DNA of 64,000 nucleotides from Microcaldota archaeon (GTDB taxonomy: Archaea > Micrarchaeota > Micrarchaeia > Micrarchaeales > Micrarchaeaceae), in assembly GCA_030037495.1 (NCBI GenBank), contig JASHRG010000030.1, positions 1 through 64,000 on the forward strand, given 5' to 3'. The notes under the pieces are model-generated. The model did no database searches and was not told where the DNA came from. It was given only the letters and a program-made list of their open reading frames with translations. A program made the position numbers and the translations under genes. Positions 1 to 8,839 of the stretch are shown here, in pieces. Position 1 is the stretch's first letter. Each line of letters starts with the position of its first letter.

Positions 1-40
1 TGGGCTTGGAGGTATTTTAAGTTTATGCTGTTTTATTTAA

Positions 41-361
41 TTGAATATAATGGAAACGACTTGTAAATATTGTGGTCGGAAGGTTCGTGCAATATACCTA
101 AAGACACTTGCGAAGTTTACAAAAAGAACATTTAGCCCAGCGGACGATGGCGATGGACCAGGGGAGATTACCGTAGACCATTATTACAATGTTAAAACTA
201 CTGTAAATTTATACAAAATAAAGAGCCATAAAACGCGTATCATTTTAGGAAAACCATGCTTAGGTTCAGGCACTACATTTAAAGAAACATTTAAGCATTC
301 TGGTAGGCCATACATAATCAAGAAAGTTCGGTATAGACATAGCCGCAGAAGACACATATAA
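41..361 (+). CDS. Hypothetical small basic protein with N-terminal CxxC motif
   Basis: ORF 106 aa; CKYCGRK near N-terminus, basic C-terminus; no family recognised. Confidence 0.5.
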   Translation: MNIMETTCKYCGRKVRAIYLKTLAKFTKRTFSPADDGDGPGEITVDHYYNVKTTVNLYKIKSHKTRIILGKPCLGSGTTFKETFKHSGRPYIIKKVRYRHSRRRHI

Positions 362-412
362 TTTTAATTGCCACCTACTACCGCAACCCGCTAAAATTCT
401 ATATACCGTTCG

Positions 413-456
413 TTTCATAAAATTGCCCACTTGCCAGTAGAGGCAATTTTATGGAA
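413..456 (+). promoter_or_regulatory. Hairpin overlapping the start codon of the 451..630 small ORF
   Basis: CATAAAATTGCC (416-427) / GGCAATTTTATG (442-453), perfect 12-bp inverted repeat, extends to 15 bp with one G-U; 14-nt loop. Confidence 0.5.
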
Positions 457-630
457 ACTCACATGATATATAGATGCGCGGGTTGCGGACTTGGGAGCAG
501 GTGGCAGATACCTTTAGAAGAGGTAAAGGATTGTGAGAGGATGGAGCGTGGGAGGCGTAGGCGTAATATGAAGTTGATAATAGGCATAGGTTTGGTTATT
601 TTAGGGTGTATTATGTTAATTGTGCATTAG
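451..630 (+). CDS. 59-aa small protein: CxxC motif plus C-terminal TM helix (repeat copy 1)
   Basis: ATG to TAG in frame: METHMIYRCAGCGLGSRWQIPLEEVKDCERMERGRRRRNMKLIIGIGLVILGCIMLIVH*; below ORF-track cutoff. Confidence 0.55.
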   Translation: METHMIYRCAGCGLGSRWQIPLEEVKDCERMERGRRRRNMKLIIGIGLVILGCIMLIVH

Positions 631-635
631 CGTGT

Positions 636-872
636 TTATTTTTTAGCTTTCTTTTGTATTCCCAATTCCTCTGGCAGATAGAGGTATTTTAAGTCTGGGC
701 GTTTATCAAGGCGCACGTTTACAAGAGTCTTAAAACCTATGATACGGCCCGTCATGCCTTTAGTAAGCTTGACTGAAAATTTAGGGTCTTTAACATATTT
801 AGGCGGTGTGGAACCATGAAGCACTCTCTTCACAACTACAGGCATATTTTTACGAAACTTTGCCATAATCAC
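636..872 (-). CDS. Hypothetical small basic protein
   Basis: ORF 78 aa; MAKFRKNMPVVVKRVLHG...; no family recognised. Confidence 0.5.
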   Translation of the reverse strand: MIMAKFRKNMPVVVKRVLHGSTPPKYVKDPKFSVKLTKGMTGRIIGFKTLVNVRLDKRPDLKYLYLPEELGIQKKAKK

Positions 873-916
873 TTTTCACTAACAAAGACTTTAAGATTAT
901 AGGTTTTTACAGGATT

Positions 917-1021
917 AAGGATTGTGAGAAGCTTGAGCGTGGAAGAAGGGTGAGAAAGGTTAATATGATAATAAGCTTGGGGTTGGTGGTTTTAGGGTGT
1001 ATAATGCTCTTGATGCGTTAG
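917..1021 (+). pseudogene. Fragment copy 2 of the 59-aa small membrane protein tail
   Basis: KDCEKLERGRRVRKVNMIISLGLVVLGCIMLLMR* aligns to copy 1 tail; no obvious start codon. Confidence 0.55.
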
Positions 1022-1052
1022 CGTTAAATATGTGAAAAGGGCATTTCACAAT

Positions 1053-1709
1053 ATGATAAAAGCAATAATATTTGACTATGATGGAACGCTTGCGTACACT
1101 TTAGACGCGCAAGTGGGTTACTATCAGAGAGTGCTTCCTCTTTTTGGCTGGAGAAAGCCCTCTGCCCAAGAGATAAGAGATACCTACCATATGACAAACA
1201 TCGAGAGGGTAAAGTTGCTTACTGGAGAAACTTCTGAAGATAAAATCAGGGAAGCGTTTGCAACAAAAGAGGCAAAGGATTTTCCGTACGATATGATAAG
1301 AGTCGCAGATGGCGCTGAGCGGGTGCTGAAAGAGCTTCAGAGTGGTTTTAAATTCGCTATAGCCACAAGCGCGTCTGCCCTTTATGTGAATACATTTCTA
1401 GCGCTTTCTGGATTGAAGGGGTTCTTTGCTGCAATGGCGTGCATTGGCGAATACAAGAATCCAAAACCATCCCCAGACTGCCTGTTTCTTGCTGCTGAAA
1501 GGCTCGGACTAAAACCAGAAGAGTGCATCTACGTTGGAGACCAGGAAATAGATGTTGCAACTGGCAGAGCTGCTGGAATGAAAGTGATTCTTGTAGCAAA
1601 GCAAAGTAGAGGCAACGAAGATGTACGTATAAATGCGCTTTCAGAACTGCCTTTTGCAATTGCAAAACTCCAAGCTAGTACAAAGACCAGAACAAAAGGC
1701 TCAAGTTAA
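1053..1709 (+). CDS. HAD-superfamily hydrolase (phosphoglycolate phosphatase-like)
   Basis: IIFDYDGTL motif I, ATSAS motif II, NPKPSPDCL motif III, YVGDQEIDVATGRAAGM motif IV. Confidence 0.85.
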   Translation: MIKAIIFDYDGTLAYTLDAQVGYYQRVLPLFGWRKPSAQEIRDTYHMTNIERVKLLTGETSEDKIREAFATKEAKDFPYDMIRVADGAERVLKELQSGFKFAIATSASALYVNTFLALSGLKGFFAAMACIGEYKNPKPSPDCLFLAAERLGLKPEECIYVGDQEIDVATGRAAGMKVILVAKQSRGNEDVRINALSELPFAIAKLQASTKTRTKGSS

Positions 1710-1737
1710 AGCACTGAGCCAAGCTCCATGTATGGAA

Positions 1738-1830
1738 GAGGTTAAGGATTGTTGCAAGCTTGAGCATAGAAAGCGTAAGAATCACTTGGGCTTGGTTATT
1801 GGCGTGGGGTTGGTGATGGTGGTGAGGTAG
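1738..1830 (+). pseudogene. Fragment copy 3 of the small membrane protein tail
   Basis: EVKDCCKLEHRKRKNHLGLVIGVGLVMVVR* aligns to copy 1 tail EVKDCERMERGRRRRN...; followed by TAGCGTTAAATAT as after copy 2. Confidence 0.55.
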
Positions 1831-1860
1831 CGTTAAATATTTGGAAGAGTAAATACGTTC

Positions 1861-2625
1861 ATGGATACAACAAGAGTACTCCTAGATAACGAAATTTATC
1901 ATACAGAATTCAAGGTTAAAGCAAAGCATCGTTTTTTAAACTCGGTTGAAGGTTTAGATAGAGCGAAATTTGCAGACAAGCTGATTAAAGACTGGTGGAA
2001 TAGAACTGGACGTTGGAAGTCACTTATATCAACTTTGTTATTTGACCCTTTTATTTACTTTTGCGAAGCAACCGAATGTTATAGATCTGGACTATTTTTA
2101 GGTTGCGCTGTTTTGTGCAGAGCGTCGATTGACAGCGCCATGTATGCAACAATTCAGCAAAAGGCCTGGTTTAAAGTTATGCATGATCAGCATAAGCAAG
2201 GAGACCCTAATAAAGTTATATTTTATGATATAGATAATCCTCAGATTGTAAGAATGGTGAATAAAGAAATTGGTAAAAAAGGCAATCTATCTCGGAAGGA
2301 ACTTTTTGCAGCTGGTGAAAAGCTAGGGGTACTAGATCACACTATTACAAAGAAGATTGAAGCTGCTATGGAAACGGGTGATATAATAATGCACTATGAT
2401 GAAAGCTTTCATAAGATGCTATCCACTGCAAAACAAGAACTTAGAGCCACAGGTAAATCTTCAGCTAAATCAGTTGAAAGGTTCTATAAACATGTGAGAC
2501 CATTACTTGACAATAAAAAGACTAAAAATTTATTGTCACAAACCGCTGATATTTTGGAGTATCTCGCTACTAAGGCAGATAAATACACTAACTTTGATCA
2601 GCTACAGGCAGCTTCAAGCACTTAA
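1861..2625 (+). CDS. Hypothetical protein, helical (DUF4145-like possibility)
   Basis: ORF 254 aa; ATECYRSGLFLGCAVLCRASIDSAMY segment; family call tentative. Confidence 0.5.
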   Translation: MDTTRVLLDNEIYHTEFKVKAKHRFLNSVEGLDRAKFADKLIKDWWNRTGRWKSLISTLLFDPFIYFCEATECYRSGLFLGCAVLCRASIDSAMYATIQQKAWFKVMHDQHKQGDPNKVIFYDIDNPQIVRMVNKEIGKKGNLSRKELFAAGEKLGVLDHTITKKIEAAMETGDIIMHYDESFHKMLSTAKQELRATGKSSAKSVERFYKHVRPLLDNKKTKNLLSQTADILEYLATKADKYTNFDQLQAASST

Positions 2626-2744
2626 ACTCGTTATTCGTCAATCTCTCAATCTCCTCCTTATTCTTGCTTCCATTAGTAACAAACACCAGCTCCGTCTCCT
2701 GCTCCCTTGCCTTCTCCATGCGCCTTTCAATCTCTATGCAAAAC

Positions 2745-4439
2745 TCAGAGCATTAGCTCGTTCTTCCTCTCGTACTTCTCTTCCTTTAGCGCAGCAACGA
2801 ACTCATCAAGAGTGATGCCAAGCTTCTGCTTCGTAGACCTGCTCCTTACTGATATCTTGTTTCCTTCCACTTCCTTCTTTCCAAGTATTATCATGTATGG
2901 TATCTTGAGGTTTTGCGCCTCCCTTATCTTGTACTCAAGCGTCTTGTCAGAGGCATCGGCCTCCACCCTTATCCCGTTCTTCTTGAGCTCGTTGTAGACC
3001 TTATACGCGTACTCATTAGCCTGCTCTGATATGGTTATCACCCTCACCTGCACTGGCGCCATCCATGTGGGGAATTTCCCCTGTATGTGCTCTATGTACA
3101 CAGCAAGGAACCTTTCAAGGGTTCCGAGTATGGTTCTGTGTATGACTATCGGCATGTGCTCTTTCCCGTCCTCTCCGGTGTACCTGAGGCCGAACCTTTC
3201 CGGTAGCTGATAATCAAGCTGTATTGTTCCGCACTGCCACTCCCTACCCGCAGAATCCTTCAATTCTATGTCGATCTTTGGCCCGTAGAACGCACCCTCC
3301 TTCTCTTTTATGTCATACTTTACCTTGTTTGCCTTCAGCGCGCTGATCAGCTTGCCTGTTGCTATTTTCCATTGTTCTTCGGTGCCGAGGTGGCTGTCTG
3401 GCATAGTTGATAAATGGAGCGCGCACTGCAAGCCAAATGTCTTATACAATTCCAGTGTCAGTTTTATCAACGATGTTATCTCGTCTTCTATCTGCTCCTC
3501 TGTCACAAACAAGTGCGCGTCATCCTGGGTAAACTCCCTCACCCTGAAAAGGCCGCTCAATGCGCCGCTTATCTCATTTCTGTAAAGTTTGTCGAAATCA
3601 GAGAGCCTCATGGGAAGCTCGCGGTAGCTACGTGCCCTTGACTTGAATATAAGCATTGAGAACGGGCACGCCATTGGCTTCATGCCAAGCTCATGTCCCC
3701 CTGCTTCAAAGATGAACATGTTCTCCCTATAATGGTCTATGTGGCCGCTCAAGTGCCACAGTGCGGTATCCGCCATTACCGGGGCAGCTATCTCCATGTA
3801 TCCATACTCCCGGAGTTTTTCCCTTATGAACCACTGCAGCTCCAGATACGGTATGTAGCCGTTTGGGTGCCAGTACACCATGCCAGGAGAGACCTCCTGG
3901 AAGCTGAACAGATCAAGCCTCTCGGCTATTGTCCTGTGGTCTGTTTCTGGCAGGCCAGACCAGTCGCTCTTTCTCACTATTGAGGTGTCGGCCTTCCTTG
4001 CGCTCTTGGTTACTTTTGCTATCTTAGCGTTTGCGCTGTAACTCCTTGATAGTTCTGCAAGGGGGTGTCCCTTTATATCCATTGATAGAGCCTTTGTCCA
4101 TCCGAACGGGGCTGCAACGACCTTTAACTTTGATTTCTGCGCCTCCTTCACCATGTACTGGAAAATGTTCATTGACCTTTGGGGCTCCTCAAGGTTGCTG
4201 CTAAGATGCGCCCACGGGTAAACAACAATGGTGTTTATCTTGTTCTTGCCGGCAAACTCTACAGCATCCTTTATCGCTTTGCTTGCCAGGGCTTCGCTGT
4301 CCCCCCTTTCTATCGATGTTAACAAAACAAGCGCATCCTTCACGCTGACCCTTTTCTTGTCTGATGCCTCGTGGACCTTTATCTCCGGCTCTGTTGGCTC
4401 GAACTCCAGGCTGTTCACGTCCATCTGCATGATTCTCAT
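2745..4439 (-). CDS. thrS: Threonyl-tRNA synthetase, archaeal type
   Basis: class II motifs (MKPMACPFSMLIFK, FRVREFTQDDAHLF, IVIHRTILGTLERFLAVYIEH); archaeal N-terminal domain; C-terminal anticodon-binding domain. Confidence 0.92.
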   Translation of the reverse strand: MRIMQMDVNSLEFEPTEPEIKVHEASDKKRVSVKDALVLLTSIERGDSEALASKAIKDAVEFAGKNKINTIVVYPWAHLSSNLEEPQRSMNIFQYMVKEAQKSKLKVVAAPFGWTKALSMDIKGHPLAELSRSYSANAKIAKVTKSARKADTSIVRKSDWSGLPETDHRTIAERLDLFSFQEVSPGMVYWHPNGYIPYLELQWFIREKLREYGYMEIAAPVMADTALWHLSGHIDHYRENMFIFEAGGHELGMKPMACPFSMLIFKSRARSYRELPMRLSDFDKLYRNEISGALSGLFRVREFTQDDAHLFVTEEQIEDEITSLIKLTLELYKTFGLQCALHLSTMPDSHLGTEEQWKIATGKLISALKANKVKYDIKEKEGAFYGPKIDIELKDSAGREWQCGTIQLDYQLPERFGLRYTGEDGKEHMPIVIHRTILGTLERFLAVYIEHIQGKFPTWMAPVQVRVITISEQANEYAYKVYNELKKNGIRVEADASDKTLEYKIREAQNLKIPYMIILGKKEVEGNKISVRSRSTKQKLGITLDEFVAALKEEKYERKNELML

Positions 4440-4580
4440 TACAGCACCGAGTAAGCGTTGGCAATAGGATTAGAAAAGAAGAGTTTAATAAGCATGTATG
4501 CTATCGCAGAAAAAGACTTTATCCTGTTTGGAAGTGACCACGCTCCACACAATCACACGAGCACTTTTTTCTTATGGTAT

Positions 4581-5711
4581 TTATTGCTTCTGTGCTAATT
4601 TGCCGCTCATCTGCGCCTCCCTGAGCTCCTTAAGGCTTGGAATGCCCCTCTTCTTCAGCTCTGCCGCAAGCAGGGCCTTGGCGTCATGGACATACGTCGG
4701 CCCATAGAATATGAACGGAGTGAGAACCTGCACAGTGTCTGCCTGTCCGCCTATCATGACTTCAGGGACGTTCTCGGGGAAGATTCCCCCAACAGCATTT
4801 ATTATGGGCTCCCTGCCGAACCTGTTTCTGTAGTCCTTGAGGTTCTTCAGCATTGCCGGATACAGCTCTGCGCCGCTCAGCCCTCCAGCGCCCATTGACA
4901 ACCTGTTGTCATCCATTCTTAGCGTGTTTATCACGGTTATCCCGTTTCCGTTGGCGTCAAGCCACCTCTGCGCTATCCCAAGATTCTTCTCCTTCCCTGG
5001 GTCGTCTATGTGCGGAGGCAGCTTCAGGAAAAGGAGCTTCTGCCTTATCCCTACCTCTGCCCTTATCATTCCTAGGAGGTGCTCTAGAACCCCCTCATCA
5101 AAGAAGACTGCCAATCCCTTTGTGTTTGGCGATGCGAAATTCGCCTCTATCATGCTTATCTTGGACGCCTCTCCTGCCAGGACGTGCAGCATGCTCCTGA
5201 ATTGTTCATATACGTCATCAAGGCTCTGGCCTTCTGCAGGAGGCCTCACGGCTATGCTCACGCTTACCGGGACTTTCCCATTGTACCGCCCCAGCCTTCC
5301 AACAGCTTCGCCAAGGCCCATGAACGGGAAACCCAGGCAGTTTAGCATCGACCTCTTTGCGTCAAGCCTGACTATTCTCCTTGTTCCAGGAGCACCGCTC
5401 CTCGGGTTCCCCTCCCATTTATACGGCAGCATTGTCCCTACAGTAACATAATCGAAAATGTTTGCAAGCCCTGGAAGCATCTCTGCATCCTTGTCAAATC
5501 CAGCAGCAATGCCTACTGGCCCGTCCATCTGGACCTTCCCCGCAAGGTCTACGGAAAGCACATCACTGTGTATGTCAGATGACCGTGCATAAATGCTTGA
5601 TGGAAATGACGAGCTGAGGAACCTGACCGTCTCGCTGTGCGAATCCTCCGGGTCCCTGTGCCTGAAGAAGTACGGCCTTAGCGCGAAGTTGTAGAATGCG
5701 GATCCGCCCAT
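4581..5711 (-). CDS. pyrD: Dihydroorotate dehydrogenase, class 2-like
   Basis: FFRHRDPEDSHSE N-terminus, GIAAGFDKDAEMLPGL, NFASPNTKGL, GGLSGAELYPAMLKNL. Confidence 0.85.
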   Translation of the reverse strand: MGGSAFYNFALRPYFFRHRDPEDSHSETVRFLSSSFPSSIYARSSDIHSDVLSVDLAGKVQMDGPVGIAAGFDKDAEMLPGLANIFDYVTVGTMLPYKWEGNPRSGAPGTRRIVRLDAKRSMLNCLGFPFMGLGEAVGRLGRYNGKVPVSVSIAVRPPAEGQSLDDVYEQFRSMLHVLAGEASKISMIEANFASPNTKGLAVFFDEGVLEHLLGMIRAEVGIRQKLLFLKLPPHIDDPGKEKNLGIAQRWLDANGNGITVINTLRMDDNRLSMGAGGLSGAELYPAMLKNLKDYRNRFGREPIINAVGGIFPENVPEVMIGGQADTVQVLTPFIFYGPTYVHDAKALLAAELKKRGIPSLKELREAQMSGKLAQKQ

Positions 5712-5717
5712 ACGGCA

Positions 5718-6542
5718 TCAGCCGGTGCCGAACACAACAGTTATGCTCTCGGTTATGCTGCTTGTGCCGCTGTAGAAAAGCGAGTTCACCGCCTGGCTGG
5801 AAGCTGCAGCCTGCGCAGCAACAGGGGTCCCGCCAAAGCTGTACGGCAACGGGTAAACGTAGTAGTTGTTGACCGTTATGTTCAATGGTGACACCTTGCC
5901 TGAGGGCGCCAGGGCGGTTGCCTGAACTGTGGCGTTTGACATGGCTGATGCGAGCGCCTCCCCTCTCAGCGCCGCAGTCTGCTGGTCTGTGAGCTTTGCC
6001 TGTATGCTGCTAACGTATACGTTTGGTATTCCAGACAAGGCGACCAACACCCCGGTTGCGTTCTTTGCATTTGGTATGTCAACAGAGACGCTCTCATATG
6101 CCTGGTAGCTTGTCTTGTTGTAGTTACCGCTGCACCAAGCAGGAAGCGCAACATATGGGTATGGGACGCATAGCGTTACCTTTCCAACGTTGAAGTATTG
6201 TGTGGTTATCAGGCTCAGGTTGCCGTTGAGATAACCAGACAAGCTGCTGTTCACTGTAGAAAGTGTCCTTGAAAGGTTTGCCACTGCAGACTGTGTTGTA
6301 TTCCCTGTTCCATTCACGTAAAGGTAAAGCTCTGCTCCGCCTCCAGGCATGGAGGCCGAGCCTGTAGCCGTTATTGTAATGGTGCTTCCTCCCACCTGGC
6401 CGGCTCCTTCCCCGGCGTAATAGAAGCTAAGCGCAATGAGCACGCCAGACACAAGTATTGATGCTGAGAGCAGCACTATCGCTGCCGGGAACAGGTGCCT
6501 TCCGGGGTGCGGATGTAGCCTTACCATACCAATACAGCTCAT
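5718..6542 (-). CDS. Secreted/membrane-anchored SIMPL (DUF541) domain protein
   Basis: N-terminal TM, ITITATGSASMPGGGAELYLYVNGTG, LTDQQTAALRGEALASAMSNATVQATALA. Confidence 0.75.
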   Translation of the reverse strand: MSCIGMVRLHPHPGRHLFPAAIVLLSASILVSGVLIALSFYYAGEGAGQVGGSTITITATGSASMPGGGAELYLYVNGTGNTTQSAVANLSRTLSTVNSSLSGYLNGNLSLITTQYFNVGKVTLCVPYPYVALPAWCSGNYNKTSYQAYESVSVDIPNAKNATGVLVALSGIPNVYVSSIQAKLTDQQTAALRGEALASAMSNATVQATALAPSGKVSPLNITVNNYYVYPLPYSFGGTPVAAQAAASSQAVNSLFYSGTSSITESITVVFGTG

Positions 6543-6618
6543 TCTGTTTATTTATAGCTTGTCAATTCCTGCTTTTAGGGCACAGAATGTATTTATAGAT
6601 GGCATCAAATTAGGTATT

Positions 6619-8076
6619 ATGCTAAAGCTCTACAACAGCCTTACTCGCAGAAAGCAGGTTTTCAGGCCAATACATGACAAGAAGATCGGAATGTACACCT
6701 GCGGAATCACCGCTTATTACTCGCCCCATATAGGCAATATGAGGAAGTATCTTGAGGACGATGTACTAAAGAGAATGCTGGTTCATAAAGGCTTCAGCGT
6801 AACCCATGTGGAGAACGTGACAGACGTGGGGCACCTCGCCAGCGACGCGGACACCGGTGACGACAAACTCAGGCTTGCGGCCGAGAAGGAGCACAGGAGC
6901 ATGAAGGATGTAGCTGGCTTCTACACAAAGATGTTCTTTGATGACTGCAAGATGCTTAACATAATACCTCCGGACATAGTATGCAAGGCAACAGAGCACG
7001 TGCATGACATGATAAAGCTCCTGGAGGTGCTTGACTCAAAAGGCTATCTCTACAAGGCAGAGAACGGGATGTATTTTGACACGTCAAAGTTCAAGGGCTA
7101 CGGCAAGCTCACCGGATTGTCGTTCAAGAGGCTGAACGCCGAATTGAAGGAAGGGGCAAGGATTGGAAAAGTAGAGGGCAAGCGCCACGCAACCGACTTC
7201 GCGGTGTGGAGGTTCTCTACACCCGACCAAAAAGAAATGGTCTGGGACACAAGGTGGGGAAGAGGCTTCCCAGGCTGGCACCTTGAGTGCAGCGCCATGA
7301 GCATGAAGTACCTTGGCAACCATTTTGACATTCATACAGGGGGAATAGACCACCTCCAGATACACCACCCGAATGAGATCGCGCAGTCCGAGGCAGCTAC
7401 TGGCGAAAAGTTCGTCAACTTCTGGCTGCACAGCAATTTCCTTACAGTAGATGGAGGCAAGATGTCAAAATCTATGGGCAACATCTACACCGTGCAGCAG
7501 GTAATAGAGAAGGGATACTCCCCCATGGCGCTCAGGATGTTCATGATATCAGGGCAGTACAGGCAGACCCTTAACTTCACCTTTGACGCTTTGTCAAACG
7601 CAGAGTTTGGGGTAAAGAGACTTTACTCGTTTATTGAGCGCCTCCAGGAGAACAGGAACAAGGCGCGCAATGTAGACACAAAGGAGTTCAGGAAGAAGGT
7701 ACGCGAACTGAAGAGCGGATTCTTCAGGGAGCTTGATGACGACATAAACATGCCTGAGGCTCTCGCAAGGCTCTATGCATTGATCAACGAGACCAATTCA
7801 AGAAGTGAATCAACGAAACTGAACAGAAGCGAAGCCAGGACTGTGATAAAGGCTATGCTTGAAATTGACCAGATACTTGGGCTGGGCTTCAGCGGAAGGA
7901 TTACTGCAAAGCCAGCCAAACTCGACAAGGAGATACAGGTGCTTGTAGACGAGAGGGAGGAAGCAAGGAGGAAGAAGGACTTTGATAGGGCAGATGAGAT
8001 AAGGGCGATGCTGAAGGAGAGATATCAGGTAACACTTGAAGATACAAAGGAGGGGGTCCGTTGGCGCAAGGAATAG
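6619..8076 (+). CDS. cysS: Cysteinyl-tRNA synthetase
   Basis: MLKLYNSLTRRKQVF start; MYTCGITAYYSPHIGN, HLECSAM, GGKMSKSMGN; upstream ORF extension is spurious. Confidence 0.93.
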   Translation: MLKLYNSLTRRKQVFRPIHDKKIGMYTCGITAYYSPHIGNMRKYLEDDVLKRMLVHKGFSVTHVENVTDVGHLASDADTGDDKLRLAAEKEHRSMKDVAGFYTKMFFDDCKMLNIIPPDIVCKATEHVHDMIKLLEVLDSKGYLYKAENGMYFDTSKFKGYGKLTGLSFKRLNAELKEGARIGKVEGKRHATDFAVWRFSTPDQKEMVWDTRWGRGFPGWHLECSAMSMKYLGNHFDIHTGGIDHLQIHHPNEIAQSEAATGEKFVNFWLHSNFLTVDGGKMSKSMGNIYTVQQVIEKGYSPMALRMFMISGQYRQTLNFTFDALSNAEFGVKRLYSFIERLQENRNKARNVDTKEFRKKVRELKSGFFRELDDDINMPEALARLYALINETNSRSESTKLNRSEARTVIKAMLEIDQILGLGFSGRITAKPAKLDKEIQVLVDEREEARRKKDFDRADEIRAMLKERYQVTLEDTKEGVRWRKE

Positions 8077-8292
8077 CTACTTATCATTCCTCCTGTTCTT
8101 CTGCTTCTGCACAGATGCAATGAGCTCTGCTTTTATCATTGTGTAGCAGTTGGTGCAGAGCTTGTACTCTGTATACGATCTAGGGTCGCTCATAACTCCC
8201 TGTTGAAGCCTTCCAGCAGAAATATAATAATAATTCTCCATGCTGAGCTCATCGCCGCATATGTCGCACTTCGCCTCCTCTATCCCAGGCAT
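8077..8292 (-). CDS. Small zinc-ribbon protein
   Basis: CDICGDE...CTNC; 71 aa. Confidence 0.6.
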   Translation of the reverse strand: MPGIEEAKCDICGDELSMENYYYISAGRLQQGVMSDPRSYTEYKLCTNCYTMIKAELIASVQKQKNRRNDK

Positions 8293-8299
8293 TGCACCA

Positions 8300-8371
8300 C
8301 TAGCGCATCATCCTGCGCATCTTCCTCCTTCTCCTTGCCCTTACGGCCCTTGATTTCGAGAGATGTGCCAT
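8300..8371 (-). CDS. 23-aa very basic peptide (eL41-like possibility)
   Basis: ATG..TAG translates MAHLSKSRAVRARRRRKMRRMMR*; immediately upstream of the zinc-ribbon gene, same strand. Confidence 0.35.
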   Translation of the reverse strand: MAHLSKSRAVRARRRRKMRRMMR

Positions 8372-8452
8372 TGGAACCACATTTACTTCCTGTTGTATGT
8401 ATCCGCAGAATAGGTTTAAATATCTGAACAAATAGCCTTTTACCTGATTAAT

Positions 8453-8821
8453 ATGGGTATGCCACGCTCAGTACATAGTCCATCCAGCGATACAGCGCAC
8501 AACGTAGCGCACGCTGCCAGGGAGGCAAGCGAGCTATCGCAAAGGAGGAAACAATTCTCAGTCCTCAATATAAAAGGCCGTGAAGTGGAAATATGGCTGC
8601 ATGATGACAAGGGTATGATACCACCTATTTCCCAGGCCGAAAATGCAGCCTTTTTTAGGCGAGGCTTGTCATTTTATGATTGGCAACCTGCTTCATCAGA
8701 GATGGAGCCTGATGGTGAAGGAAAACCAGCAACAGGGGTGATACTGAAATTAAGACTGGTTCCTATAGAGCAGCTTAGAAGGGGCACAAGCCAGCCTTCT
8801 TCTGGAAGGGGGCAGAGGTAG
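8453..8821 (+). CDS. Hypothetical protein
   Basis: ORF 122 aa with TATA-like GGTTTAAATAT upstream. Confidence 0.5.
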   Translation: MGMPRSVHSPSSDTAHNVAHAAREASELSQRRKQFSVLNIKGREVEIWLHDDKGMIPPISQAENAAFFRRGLSFYDWQPASSEMEPDGEGKPATGVILKLRLVPIEQLRRGTSQPSSGRGQR

Positions 8822-8839
8822 ACGCTACAGTCTAGGCTG

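Noticed and set aside
4837-5451. 204-aa plus-strand ORF opposite pyrD
   Set aside because: Antisense shadow ORF.
6436-6618. N-terminal extension of the cysteinyl-tRNA synthetase ORF
   Set aside because: Overlaps the divergent SIMPL gene; canonical CysRS begins at MLKLYNS (6619).
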